Positions 22,162 through 35,559 of a stretch of 64,000 nucleotides of DNA are shown one piece after another (positions within the stretch are counted from its first letter, which is position 1; each line of letters starts with the position of its first letter). The stretch spans positions 46,943,348-47,007,347 of the forward strand of contig NC_134102.1 in the NCBI RefSeq assembly GCF_000715075.1, given 5' to 3'. The DNA is from Nicotiana tabacum (taxonomy: Eukaryota; Streptophyta; Magnoliopsida; Solanales; Solanaceae). Under the pieces are notes generated by a model. The model was given only the letters and a program-made list of their open reading frames with translations. It made no database searches and was not told where the DNA came from. The translations under genes and the position numbers were made by a program.

Positions 22162-23585
22162 TGATAAGTTGGTATTTTACCAACTTATCTCGTCATTAAT
22201 CTTAGATTTTTTCTATGTTTGAGTGAGTAAATCGCGTGTTTTATATTGTTTACATCCATTTTACCGATTTTATGTGATTTAGAATTGATGGTGAAGAAAC
22301 CAAGTAAAAACGAGTCAAAAAGGAGCAAAAATACAAACAGGAACACTGCCCAGTAAATTATCCTTCGTGAACGCGAAGGGAAAATGCGAATGCGTAGCTT
22401 CAGGAAAGCAAACCTTCGTGAACGTGAAGCTGGAGGAAACAAACCTTCGCGAACGCGAAAGGTCAGATGTGAACGTGAAGATGAAGGCAACAAAACATTG
22501 GCGAACGTGAAGGTATAATCGCGAACGCGAAGATGAAGGCAACAAAGCTTCGCGAACGCGAAGGTATAATCGTGAATGCGAAGAACAATTAGGCGGAAAA
22601 ATTCGGCAGTTCTAGAATTTCACATATTTTACCCCCAAACCATCTAATACACGACCTAGCTCATTTGTAAGGCATCTTTGGCATATCTTTGGCAGCTTTG
22701 GACAAATCTTGAGAAGAGAACACAAGTTTTGGAGCTAGGGTTCTTGCACACACACTTGGGTCTTGAAGATTTGAAGCTTTTGGTTGAGAATTTCTTACCC
22801 ATTTATGTTCATTTCTTCATTTACATGCTTTGTTTTGTGTATCAAAGTGTGTAGTATTTATTCCAACACTTGAATCTTGTTTATGGAAATATTCATATTT
22901 AAAGTGTGGATTAAATATCTTGTTGTGCTTATGTATTGAACGATTTTTATTTATTATGAAGTGAGTTATTGTTTCTTTAATTATTCTTGTTCTTTAATGT
23001 TCCCAAAGGGATTAGCTAACCCTATGACTCGCCCATTAACATCGAATTAATTTTGGGAAAGATAATTTGGGGTTGGGAAAGATTAATTAACAAGAACTTG
23101 AAGCTTTAACCCTCACTTTATAGATTCTACCTAGGGATATGATTAAACTACTTGTAGCCATATTCGGGTGTGCTAAATCTCTTAATTGTTTTAGGGATAA
23201 TTCAATTAGGAAGTCTTGTAAGTATTCAGAAGAAGCTAATATAGAATTATTACCCGAGGCTAATTAACATAATCTCGCTCATATTTGTAAAATCGTGAAA
23301 TATATTGGATCGTTAATTGAGTGTAATTCCCAATGCATCCATGCTTGTAGCCATTGATCATTTTACTTGCTTTCTAGGTTAGTTTTTATTTTCGCATTTA
23401 GACATAAATATTTTCTAAAAGCATTTCTAGGTGTTTGGCTTAGCATAACAAGTGATAATTCTCTTACACGCCTAATCGCCTACATATTATTCTCTGTGGG
23501 ATTAGACTCCGACTCATAGTTGGGTAAATTATATTGCATGCGACCGTGTCCATTTACTTTTTAGTAGTGGATTTAGACGTCATCA
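22162..23585. mobile_element. Solo LTR, 1424 bp, with ATAGC target duplication
   Basis: It begins TGATAAGTTGG and ends GACGTCATCA and is flanked by ATAGC at 22157-22161 and 23586-23590. Removing it joins the leader of element B in the way the uninterrupted leader of element D (about 30880-31040) reads. The left end carries a perfect inverted repeat, GATAAGTTGGTA and TACCAACTTATC, separated by three bases or so. The family could not be named; the CAACTATGAGTCGGAGTC stretch on its minus strand is reminiscent of Athila/Tat LTR ends, which is only an impression. Confidence 0.8.
22370..22590. repeat. Word array of CTTCGCGAACGCGAAG type
   Basis: At least eight imperfect copies of TTCGTGAACGCGAAG or GCGAACGCGAAG occur in about 220 bp, alternating with AGGAAACAAA-like spacers. 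It has the same design as the arrays in the Tekay-like LTRs, although this LTR has unrelated termini. Confidence 0.8.
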
Positions 23586-23679
23586 ATAGCCTCTAGAAGA
23601 TAAGTACAAACATCTCTGTATCGGTCTTCAAAATTCTACTAAGCTCGTTCATGACTCGTGATACCTAGGTAACCTAGGG

Positions 23680-23693
23680 CTTTGATACTAACT
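23680..23693 (-). other. Primer binding site of element B
   Basis: On the minus strand the bases directly after the LTR read AGTTAGTATCAAAGC, a mutated version of TTGGTATCAGAGC. This is the site complementary to initiator tRNA-Met in many plant Ty3/gypsy and Copia elements. It places the 5' LTR of B at 23694 and to the right. Confidence 0.65.
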
Positions 23694-23866
23694 TGTCACG
23701 ACCTGAAATCCCAACCGCGGGGTCGTGATGGTGCCTAACACCATATTCCAAGCAAGACAACACAAAAGATAATAGAATACAAGGAAAAGCAATAAAATAC
23801 TGATATTGGTCAATAACATAACATAAACCACCCCAAGATCCGATGTCACAAGTACATGAGCATCTA

Positions 23867-26231
23867 TGTCACGACCCCAAAATCCCACATTTAGGATCGT
23901 GTAGGCATGTAGTCTTTAAGACTAGGTAAGCCTAGCAAATGTTGAGAATTTAATAGAAATAAATGACTAAGATATTAATTTAAACTGATAGGGGACATAA
24001 TAAAAGCCCAAACAGAACAATAGTCATACAATGTACAACAAGAATCACCCGAGGTACCACACCTCATTATCACATTTCACAAGTCAAAATCACAAATCTT
24101 TCTTATATCGCCGCGTTATCCTTGCATTTATTTTAAAACATTTTTTCCGAAATGGCTTCACATGCTTTAGCCCCCGTATGTCGCCGCGTGTGCATCAAAT
24201 GAAGTAATTTAACTTACTAGTAACATGCGCATAAATCTCCCTTATATCGCTGCATCAATATCACCACCCTTATGCCACCACATACGCATCTCATCACAAC
24301 ACAATAATCAACTCGCACCACACGTGCCCACATTCTAAAACAATGCCAAAACAACAATTACAATGTCACAATAACGCATAGCCCAATGCTCAACAACAAT
24401 GTGTAGAAGAGACTCAACAACAATACAATGAAACGGAAGAATAAACTCAACAATGAAAGTTATTCCGAGTAACAACAACTTTAATTGAATGCATATAAGA
24501 ATAAAATCGACAATGAAAGACATAACATATAATAACAATTCAATTAAATGCATAAAAGAATAAACTCGACAATGAAATATATAACATGTAATGACAACCT
24601 CAATTAAATGCATATAAGTAACCTAATTGTCTAAACCAGTCAATTTTCACATATAAGCATGTACACACTCGTCACCTCATGTACACGTCTTCCACATAAT
24701 TCAAATAGTGAAATTAAACCCAATCCTATGGGGTACTTCCCCCACACAAAGTTAGGCAAGATACTTACCTCATCTAGGCCAAATCAACACTCAAAATTGG
24801 ATTTTCCTTTAAGATTTGCCTTTGCACGGCTCAAATCTAACAAAAAACGACATAATATCATCAAAAAATGCAAGAGAAACCAATTTCAATTAATAAAGTT
24901 AAGATATTTACACAATTTCCAAAAGTCAACCCTAGACTAGCCCGGTCAAAACCCTAGTTTAAGGGTATACCTCGACTACTCATAACCCTACGAGTCCATA
25001 TATGTGTTTTATTTTTAAATCCGAGTTCAATTCGACTCTCAAATCTCAAATTTTCATTTTTCAAAACATAGACAAAATCCCCCAAATTTTCCTTTCAAAT
25101 TACATGGATTAGAGGTTAAATCTCATAAATAATCATGTAATATAATTGAAATTGGTTCAAAATCACTTACCCAATGGTTGTATGTAAAAATCCCTCCTTA
25201 AAATCGCCTCCTACCGAGTCTAGGGTTCTAGAATGTGATAAATCAAGCAAAGTCCCATATTTCAGCTCTTTTATTCATAGCAAATGCGGCACCTGACAAG
25301 CCCGAGGAAAGTCGCATATGCGATCTGACTCCACGTTTGCAATGTGAGTCCATTTCGCAAATGCTCCTGTTAGTCGCAAATGCGAGCTACCCAGCCAAAG
25401 GCCAACCTTCACAATTGCAATTAAGGTGTCGCAATTGCGATCAAGGTGTCGCAATTGCAATGCCTGAGATTCCTCTGCCAACTTTGCAATTGCGATGCTG
25501 GTGCTCGCTATTACGATAACTATAGCACCCGCACCCCAGCAACCTAGAACAAGTTCAAACCAATCTGAAATACGTCTGAAACTCACCCGAGCCCTCGAGG
25601 ATCCATACCAAACATCCAGACAACTCTAAAAATATCATACGAACTCGCTCGTGTGATCAAAATACCAAACTAACATCTGGAACCACTAATTGAACATCAA
25701 AACACATGAAATTTCAAAATGAACTCAAGAATTGCTAGAATCTCAACCAAGCATCTAATTCCTATCAAACCAACTCGGAATGACACCAAATTTTGCAGAC
25801 TAGTTTCAAATAACAAAACGGACCTATTCCAAGTCCCGAAATGAGAATTTGAACTCGATAGATATAAAGTCAACCTACATTCAAACTTAATGAATTTCTA
25901 AACCGTCAAATTGCCATCTTTCGGCAAAACAAGCCTAATCAACCTAGAAACTTCCGAATTCACTTCCGGGCATACGCTTAAGTCCAAATTTACTATAAGA
26001 ACCTATTGGAGAAATCAAAGCACCAATCCGGGGTCGTTTTCAAACAAGTCAAACCTCAGTCAACATTTCTAACTTAAGCTTCTAAACTAAGAACTAAAGG
26101 ATCCAAATCATTCCAAAACATCTCCGAAACTAAACCAATCATCCCGGCAAGTCTTAAAATCACAAATATACATACGGGAAGCCTCAAAAGGGGAAACGGG
26201 GCTCAAATAAATGACCGGTCAAGTTGTTACA
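23867..26231 (-). repeat. 3' LTR of element D (2365 bp)
   Basis: It matches the 5' LTR 31047-33957 but lacks about 500 bp that correspond to 31193-31690. The join lies after TCATACAAT at about 24031. It holds a GCAATTGCGAT-type word array at about 25273-25525, which begins 706 bp from the LTR start. The purine tract to its right marks it as the 3' LTR. Confidence 0.85.
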
Positions 26232-29200
26232 TTCTCCTCCTCTTAAAATAAGTGTTCATCCTCGAACGTGCATAGAGACATACCTGAATTTCCTAAAAGG
26301 TGAGGATAACGACTCGGCATGTCGTGCTTGATCTCCCAGGTTGCCTCCTCGACTGGTTGACCCCTCAATTGTACATTCACTGAAGCAATATTCTTTGACC
26401 TCAACTTCCGGACCTACCTGTCCAAGATAGCCACCGGTTCCTCAACATAAGTCAAATCCTTGTCCAATTGGACTAAGCTAAAATCTAATACATGTGACGG
26501 ATCACCATAATAAATCTGAAGCATGGAAACATGGAGCACCCGGTGAACTCCCGATAAGTTGGGTGGCAATGTAAGTTTGTAGGCTACCTTGCCAACTCTC
26601 TCAAGGATCTCAAAAGGACCAATACACCAACGGATCAACTTGACCTTCTTTACGAGCCTTAGCACACCCTTCATGGGTGAATCTCATAGCAAAACCCTCT
26701 CTTCTACCATGACTGCAACATCATGAGCCCTCCGATCTGCATAAATCTTCTGTCTGGACTGTGTTGTAAGAAGCCGATCCTGAATCAACTTGACTTTCTC
26801 CAAGGCATCTCTAACCAAATTAGTGCCCAACAACCTAGCCTCCCCAGGCTCGTACCAACCAATGGGAGAACGACAACACCTCCCATATAAGGCCTCATAA
26901 GGAGCCATCCGGATTCTCGACTGGTAGTTGTTGTAGGAGAACTCCGCAAGAGGTAGTAACTGATCCCATGAACTCCTAAAATCAATAACACGGGCACGTA
27001 ACATGTCTTCCAATAGATGAATAGTGCGCTCGGACTGTCCATCCATTTGGGGATGAAATGACGTGCTCAGCTCGACCTGTGTGCCTAACTCATATTGCAC
27101 ATCTCTCTAGAAATGTGATGTGAACTGCGTGCCTCGATCGGATGTAATAGAGACCGGCACACCATGAAAACGAACAATCTCACGAATATAAATTTTAGCC
27201 AGCTGCTCTGAAGAGTAGGTAGTCACGACTGGAATCAAATTTGCAGACTTGGTCAGCCTGTCCACAATGACCTCACACTGCATTGAATTTCCTCAAGGTC
27301 CGTTGAAGTACAACTACAAAATCCATGGTGATACGCTCCCACTTCCACTCTGGAATATCGAGCCTCTAAATCAAACCACCTGGTCTCTTATGCTCATACT
27401 TCACCTGCTAACAGTTCAAACACTGAGCTACATACTCCACAATATCTTTCTTCATTCTTCTCCACCAGTAGAGTTGCCTCAAATCCTGGTACATCATCGC
27501 GGCCTCCTCAAGAATCAACTCACGTAACCCATCCACATTGGGCACACAAATCTGGTCCCGTATCCGTAACACCCCATCATTTCCAATAGAAACCTCCTTG
27601 GTATCATCGTGCTGCACTGTGTCCTTAAGGACAAGCAAGTGGGGATCATCACGCTTTGATGCACTCAAACAAAGAAGACCGAGAAACCACGCAAGCAAGA
27701 ACCCGGCTAGGCTCCAAAACATCCAATCTCATGAACTTGTTGGCCAACGCTTGAACATACAAAGCTAACGGTCTCTCACTAACTGGAATATAAGCAAGAC
27801 TCCCCATGCTCTCAGCCTTCCTACTCAAAGCATCGGCCACCATATTGGCCTTCCCGGGATGATAAAGAATGGTTATATCATAGTCCTTTAATAGCTCTAA
27901 CCACCTCTGTTTCCTCAAGTTCAAATCATTTTGCTTAAACAAGTGTTGTAGACTCATGTGATCTATGAATACCTTACAAGACATGCCGTAGAGATAGTTC
28001 CTCCAAATCTTCAACGAGTGAACAATGGAAGCCAACTCCAAATTATGAACGGGGTAGTTCTTCTCATGGGGCTTCAACTGACGTGAAGAATAAGCAATCA
28101 CTCTACCATCCTGCATCAATACACATCCAATGCCAATCCGCGACGTGTCACAATAAACTGTATAAGAAACTGATGCCGAAGGCAAAACTATAACTGGAGT
28201 TAAGGTCAAGGCAGTCTTGAGCTTCTGAGAGCTCTTCTCACACTCATCAGACCACCTGAGTGGGGCACCCTTTTGAGTCAATTTGGTCAAAGGTTCTATG
28301 ATGGATGAAAAACCCTCCACAAAAAAGCGATAATAACCAGCCAAGCCTAGAAAACTCCAGATCTCGATAATAGAAGACGATCGGGGCCAACTCTGAACTT
28401 TCTCCACCTTCTTCAGATCCCCCTTAATCCCCTGAGTAGACACCACATGGCCCAAAAATACCACCAAATCAAGCCAAAACTCACACTTGCAAAATTTAGC
28501 CTATAGCTTCTTCTCCCTCAAGGTCTGGAGCACGGTCCTCAGGTACTGCTCATGATATTCCCGGCTACAAAAATACACTAATATGTCGTCAATAAACACG
28601 ATGACGAAAGAATCAAGATATGGTTGGAATATACTATTCATCAAGTGCATAAATGTTTTTGGGGCATTGGTCAGCCCAAATGACATCACCAAAAATGCAT
28701 AGTGACCATAGCGAGTCATGAAAGTCGTCTTTCGAATGTCTGAATCCCAAATGTTTAGATGATGATACCCCAACCTCAAGTTAATCTTTGAGAATACCCG
28801 AGCAACCTGATGCAGGTAGAACAAATCATCAATACGCAATAGTGGGTACTTGTTCTTGACTGTAACCTTGTTTAGCTGCATGTAATTGATACACATCCTC
28901 ATAGAGCCATCTTTCTTCTTCATAAATAGAACTGGAGCACCTCCAAGGCGAGACACTAGGTCGAAAGAAACCGTTATAAAGAAAATCCTGAAGTTGTTCA
29001 ATTAATTCCTTCAGCTCCACTAGTGCTATGCGATATGGTGAAATAGAAATGGGCTAAGTGCCCGGCACCAGGTCAATAACAAAATCAATATCCCTATCTG
29101 GCGTCATGCCCAGTAGGTCTGCTGGAAACACATCTGGGAAATCTCTTACAACCGAAACTGACTCAACGGTTGGAGTATCAACATTGTCATCCCTCACAAA

Positions 29201-29700
29201 GGTTAGATATGCTAAGCACCCCTTCTCAACCATCCGTTATACCTTCAAAAAGGACACCACCTTGCTAGGAACATAATCCAATGTACATCTCCACTCCAAT
29301 CGCGACAAACACAGCATAGCCAATGTCACTATCTTGGCGTGACAATCTAGAATAGCCTGATAGGGCGAAAACCAATACATGCCCAATATCACGTCAAAGT
29401 CCACCATACCGAGTAGAAGAAGGTCAACCCTGGTCTCATAACTCCCGATAGTGACCAAACACGACCGATAGACATGGTCTACCATAATAGAATCCCCAAC
29501 AAGCATAGACACATATACAGGGTCACTCATAGAATCACGAGATATATCCAAATATGAAGCAAATTAAGATAACACATACAAATATTGGGAACCTGAATCA
29601 AATAAAACTGATGCATCCCTATGACAGACCAAAACAATACCTATGATGACAACATCTGATGTAACAACCTCGGTCCTACCTGAAAAAGCATAGTAACGGG
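26232..29700 (-). pseudogene. Element D pol remnant: protease, RT, RNase H, integrase, chromodomain-like tail
   Basis: Near 29600 the minus strand encodes the aspartic protease motif LFDSGS, followed by a stop some ten codons on. The stretch 29551-29237 continues the protease (VDFDVILGMYWFSPYQAILDC). RT is at 29020-28501 ([12 protein letters not shown]). The stretch 28467-27649 holds the end of RT and RNase H ([18 protein letters not shown]) in one 272-codon frame, the longest retroelement frame of the window. Integrase zinc-binding and core regions follow at about 27640-26690 (FSYNNYQSRIRMAPYEALYGR). The tail at 26674-26270 has PVAILDR and then the chromodomain-like part in another frame. 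Stops and shifts between the blocks abolish function. Confidence 0.85.
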
Positions 29701-30853
29701 CCTAGCCTCCCCCTCTAGGACGACCTCTACCTGCCTGACCTCCACCCCTAGTCGGCGATGCAGGTCGAGTGGCAACTGGAGCAGCATGTGGAGCATGTGA
29801 AGTTGCACCCCTCCTAAGTTTGGGACAGTCCATCACCATATTCCTAGTATCACCACACTCGCAACATCCTCTCTACAGGCGTGGCTGCTGGAACTGAGTC
29901 TAACTCGGTCGGCTAGAATAACCGCTGAAGGCACCCCGTGTAGGAGGTGCAGCGGAAAGTGGCCGTGCATAATGGGTGACCTGAGACCTCGGAATAGCTG
30001 GAGCACTACGAGTAATCTAAAGCGCCGAATGAACTGGTCAACTAACATAACTTCTACCATGACGAGCTGAAACTGCAGCGTGGGAACCACTAAATCCTCT
30101 AGAATCTTGAGGCCTCTTGGCCTCCTTATCCTCCCTCTCCTAGCCATGCATACACTCCATCCTCCGAGCGATCTCCACTACCTGCTAAAAAGGAGTATCT
30201 ATCTTCAAGTCCCATGCCATACTGAATCTAAGACCATAATTGAGCCCCATGATAAATCTGCGGACTCGCTCTCTGACAGTAGAAACCAGAGCAGGTGCAT
30301 GATGAGATAACTCATTAAACCTCATGGCATACTCTGACATGGTCATAGTCCCCTGACGCAACTGCTCAAACTCATTGTGCCACGCATCCCGGAGGGTCTA
30401 GGGAACAAACTCCCTCAAAAATAGATCTGAAATGTGAGCCCAAGTCCGTGATGCTGCATCAACTAGACTACCCTCCTCATAATCCTACCACCACCTCTAT
30501 TCCAACCCTGTCTGCTGAAATGTAATAAAGGTGACTCCACTCACCTCCACAATGCCCATGGTGCGGAGAATACGGTGGAACTGATCTAGAAAACCGTGTG
30601 CATCCTCAGTAAAGTACTGAACATACTTAGGAAAAGTGCCAAGGTCTCTTGGAGTCCAGGGGTAGCAACAGGTGCCTCGGCTGCCTTCCCCCCAACTGGA
30701 GCTACTTGTGGCTCCTCAGTCGCTGCTCTAGCAGGTGCTCTAGCTATGCCACGTGCCCCCTCCTCGGCCTCTACTTCGGCCCCAGCCTCTCGTGGCTCTA
30801 GCAGATGGCACGGGTGTCTGCTCAGCTAATTTTGTAGTGCGTGTCCTCACCAT
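29701..30853 (-). pseudogene. Element D gag remnant
   Basis: The start codon at 30853-30851 opens MVRTRTTKLAEQTPVPSA, typical of Tekay gag N-termini rich in R and G. The capsid part extends to about 30150 with stops. Near 29840-29880 a zinc knuckle reads CCECGDTRNMVMDC; the histidine of C-x2-C-x4-H-x4-C is replaced by Asn. The short plus-strand frames 30080-30310 and 30596-30829 are shadows of this region. Confidence 0.75.
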
Positions 30854-31029
30854 CTGTGAGAGAATAGAAAGATAAAAGCTCAGATTCCGAAATCAACAAA
30901 TTCGCACGATAAGGAATGAAAGAAGTGAAATTTCCCAATAGCTCCGTAGCCACTTGAAGATTAAGTACAAACATCTCCGTATCGATCAACTACTAAACTT
31001 GCTTATAACTCGTAGCACATATGAGCCTA

Positions 31030-31046
31030 GAGCTCTTATACCAACT
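31030..31046 (-). other. Primer binding site of element D
   Basis: Minus-strand sequence directly inside the 5' LTR: AGTTGGTATAAGAGCTC. It differs from TTGGTATCAGAGC (complementary to initiator tRNA-Met) by one central base. Its position fixes the element orientation. Confidence 0.75.
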
Positions 31047-33957
31047 TGTCATGATCCAAATCCCACCTTTTGGATCGTGATGGCACCTAGTCTCTATGAC
31101 TAGGAAATCCTAGCACATGTTGAGAATTTAACAAAAATAAATGAGTGATAGGTGACATAATAACAGCCCATACGGAACAACAGTCATACAATCCCAAAAC
31201 AGGTAGTATAGAGTGATAATCTCTACTGCGAGTTCACTAGAAACCTCAAGTACAATATATTTGAAAATAAAAGAAATAGTAGCATATGATCAGTAGAAGG
31301 TGACTCCGAGGCCTGCGAGCGTCAAGCAGGCATACCTTGAAGTCTCTGCAATGTCGGAATCAATTCACTAGCATCCGCCACGGGCAGAGGTACCTGGATC
31401 TGAACAAAAATATGTAGAAGCGTAGTATGAGTATACTACAACGGTATCCAGTAAGTATTAAGACTAACCTCGGTGGAGTAGTGATGAGGTCAAGTTAAGT
31501 CACTAACTAGACATAGAAATCAATGCAGAATACAAATATAAAGATAACAACGGAAAATAAAAGCAATAAATAACAACAAAGAGTAAACATGTGATAAAAA
31601 CAACAAATAATCAAATACAGTAAAAAATAAAAGTGGAATATATTAAAGAAAATAATAAATGTTCAAATCAACAAGTAGTTCCGACAAAGAATGTACCGCA
31701 AGAATCACCCCGAGGTACCACACCTCATAATCACATTTCACAAGTTACAAATCACAAATCTTCTTTATATCGCCGCGTGAGCCTTGTATTTATTTTAAAA
31801 TATTTTTTCCGAAATAGTTTCACACGCTTTAGCCCCTTATCTCGCCGTGTGTGCCTCAAATGGAGTAATTTCCCTTACTAGAAACACACGCATAAATCCC
31901 CCTTATCTCGCCGCATGTGCATCACTAACACAACCCTTATGCTTCCACATGCGCATGCGCATCTAATCACAATACAATATTCAACTCGCAACACACATGA
32001 CCATATGCAACAACATTGCCAAGAAAACAATACTAATCTCACAACAACGCATAGCTCAACTACAATGTGTAAAAGAGTCTCAACAACAACACAATAAAAT
32101 GGAAGAATAAACTCAAAAATGAAAGTTATTTCATGTAATAACAACTTTAATTGAATGCACATAAAAATAAACTCGACAATGAAAGACATAACATGTAATA
32201 ACAACTTCAATTAAATGCTTATAAGAATAAACTCGACAATAAAGATATAACATGTAAAAACAAACTCAATTAAATGCATATAAGTAACCTAAGTGTCTAA
32301 ATCGGTCAATTTCCACATATAAGGCCGTGTACACACTCGTCACCTCATGTACACGTCTTTCACATAATTCAAATAGTGCAATTAAACCCAATCCTATGGG
32401 GTATTTTTCCATATAAAGTTAGGCAAGATATTTACCTTAACTAGACAAAATAAACACTCAAAATGGCTTTTCCTTTAAAATTCGCATCTGCATGGCTCAA
32501 ATCTAACCAAAAATGACTTAATATCATCAAACAATACAAGAGAAACCAATTTTGATTAATAAAGTTAAGATCTTTACACAATTCTTTAAAAGTCAACAAA
32601 ATTCAATCCCGAGCCCGCCTGGTCAAAGCTCGAGTCCAAGGGTAGATCTCGACTACCCATAACCCACGAGTCCATATATGTGTTTTGTTTTCAAATCCGA
32701 GTCCAATTCGAATCTCAAATCTCAAATTTTTATTTTTTAATACATAGACAAAATCCCCAAAAATTTCCTTTCAAATTCCATGGATTAGAGATTAAATCTC
32801 ATAAATAATCATGTAATATAATTGAAATTGCTTCAAAATTGCTTACCCAATGGTTGTATGTGAAAATACCTCCTCCAAATCGCCTCCTACCGAGTCTAGG
32901 CTTCTAAGATGTGATAAATTAAGTTATTTCTCGTGTTTCAGCTCTTTGGTTCAGATGTAGAAGTCGCAAAAGTGACCTGGGGTTCGCAATTGCGATCCCT
33001 CGCAAATAGGGATATTCCATCGCAAATGCAGCACCTGACAAGCCCAAGGAAAGTCGCAAATGCGACACTGACTCCGCATTTTCGATGTTAGTCCCTTTTG
33101 CAAATGCGGCATGTTGGTCGCAAATACAAGCTACCAAGCGAAAGGCCAACCTTCGCAATTGCAATAAAGGTGTCGTAATTGCGATACTTGTTCCACTGCC
33201 AACTTTGCAATTGCGATGCTGGTGCTCGCAATTGCAGTAATTGCAGCACTAGCACACCAGCAACCTCTAACAAGTTCAAATCAATCCGAAACACGTCTGA
33301 AACTCACCCGAGCCCTTGAGGTTCCACATAATAAATCCACACAATTCTAAAAATATCGTACGAACTCGCTCACACGATCATATTACCAAAATACTATCCG
33401 GAACCACGAATCGAAAATCAAAACACATGAAATTTCAAGATGAACTCAAGAATCGCTAGAATCTCAACCAAGCGTCTGATTCCTATCAAACCAACTCGGA
33501 ATGACACAAAATTTTGCAGACAAGTTTCAAATAACAAAACTGACCTATTCTACGTCCCAAAACCAGAATTCGAACCCGATAACCATAAAGTCAACCTACG
33601 GTCAAACTTAAGGAATTGTTAAACCTTCAAATTGCCAACTTTCAGCAAAATAAGTCAAATCAACATAGGAACCTCTGAATTCACTTCCGGACATACGTCT
33701 ATGTCCAAAATTACTATACAAACCTATCAGAGCAATCAAAGCACTATTCCGAGATCATTTTCATAAAAGTCAAACGTCGGTCAATATTTCCAACTTAAGC
33801 TTCTAAACCAAGAACTAAAGGATCCAAATCATTCCAAAACCTTCCCGTAGCGAAACCAACCATCCCCGCAAGTCATAAAACTACAAATACATATGCGGGA
33901 AGCCTTAAAAGGGGAAACATGGCTCAAATACACAAAATGACCAGATGGGTTGTTACA
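31047..33957 (-). repeat. 5' LTR of element D (2911 bp)
   Basis: On the minus strand it starts TGTAACAACCCATCTGG and ends GGATCATGACA. It has about 500 bp (31193-31690) absent from the 3' LTR. A GCAATTGCGAT/CGCAAATGCGA word array lies at about 32945-33245, 712 bp from the LTR start. Small open frames inside it (31633-31881, 31878-32210, 33440-33622) are non-coding LTR sequence. Confidence 0.85.
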
Positions 33958-34266
33958 GTCTAGATTCAGCCAAATACAAGGTTTCAAAAGAAATTCAACA
34001 TTGTCTGAAATAAAATGGAAACAGCATAGTAGAAATAGGAAAGTGACTCTAGGTCCTGCGAATGGGGTGCAACTCTACCTCAAATCAATGGTTGGTATCC
34101 GCTAAGTGCCTCTCGGAGCTCCACTGGTACCAACGTCAAAATCTGCATAAGAAGTGCAGAAGTGTAGTATGAGTACAACTGACCCAATGAACTCAGTAAG
34201 CGTCGAACCTAACCTCGACGATGTAGTGACGAGGCTAAGATAAGACACCTACTAAAACCAGTGTAG

Positions 34267-34288
34267 ATATATATATATATATATATAA
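34267..34288. repeat. (AT)n microsatellite in the LTR of element B
   Basis: About eleven AT repeats. The related LTR fragment at 44810-45300 stops exactly in the corresponding AT tract (45283-45300), so this site has acted as a break or join point at least once. Confidence 0.9.
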
Positions 34289-35559
34289 AGCAACAAATAA
34301 CAAGTAAGGCATTTTAAAAGATTAATGGGGTGGAGGCATAAAAAATGGAGCAACAATTGGAACAGTAAGTATAGAATCACCAATTAATCTCCTTCCAAAA
34401 TGAGCAAGCAGCCAAGCTAAATTCATAATCCGAGAATCAAGTAAAGCAATGAAATCATCAAATTGTACCGCATCACCCTTCTTTCTTTTACTCTCATCCT
34501 CACCATATAATATAAATGCAATGGCACAACATCACTCTTCGTACTTTTACTCTCATCTTCACCATATAATATAAATGCAATGGTACAGCATCGCCCTCCG
34601 TGCTTTTACTCTCATCCTCACATGATAAAATCAAGTGCACGGCAACACCCTTCATGCTTTAATCCTCACATTCAGTCAATCAATGATAACAATATGCAAA
34701 TATGGTACGACAATACCCTTCGTGCTTTTCACTCTTCCTCATCAAGCAATATTAATAACCCAAAGTATCATGCAAGGAGGGAAGCAAATTTCAACTTCAA
34801 CCATGGTGTTATGATAAGTAAACTCAACTTTCAATAACCCAACAACTTCAAAATAAGAAATAAACACGAAAGCGAACATATAAAGGAATATCAATCTAAC
34901 TAAGGCATGGAAGGCATAGTAAATGAAACAACATGGTACAATAAGATAATTTCCAGCTACATGCTTTAAACTATGACAACGTATATATACACGTCACTTT
35001 ATATATATGTCGTCCCCATGCACAATTTTTGTACCAAATAGATCTACAAGTCCTAATTTTCTCTAGTCAAAGTTAACCACGACACTTACCTCAATCTGCA
35101 ACCAAAACAACAATCAATCACGGCTTTGCCCTTCGAACAAGCCTCCAAATAACCGAATCTAGCCAATTATCAACCAAACAATTCAAAATAAGCTTTAGAA
35201 GCTGCCCACGAATGAAAAAGGTTCAATTTTGATCATTTTTAAAAAAAGTCAACAAAAGTCAACCTCGAGTTCGCTTGGTCAAAATTCGAGCTTTGGACCA
35301 AAACCCGATTACCCATTCACCCCCGAGCCCGGATATGTGATTTATTTTTAAATCTGACCTCAATTTAAGGTCTAAATCTCAATTATATTAAATTCCTAAA
35401 TTCTACCCAAAACCCCTAATTTCTACCATAAAATTCGTAGATTTGATGTTAAAAGATTATGAAAAAGAAATTGAAATTAATTGGAAAGTAATTAGAGATG
35501 CTTACCAATGAATTTGGGAAGAAAAAGTTCTTCAAAAATTGCCTCTAGAGAGCTTAGAC

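Larger units (their letters stand above)
23867..33957 (-). mobile_element. Ty3/gypsy element D (Tekay-like), both LTRs and all domains present
   Basis: 3' LTR 23867-26231, internal region 26232-31046, 5' LTR 31047-33957. The flanks atcta (23862-23866) and gtcta (33958-33962) form a 5-bp target duplication with one change, inside the LTR of element B. The purine tract AAGAGGAGGAGAA (about 26232-26245) and the primer site TTGGTATAAGAGC (about 31030-31046) are at the proper ends. This is the most complete Tekay-like copy in the window, yet its frames are broken throughout. Confidence 0.85.
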
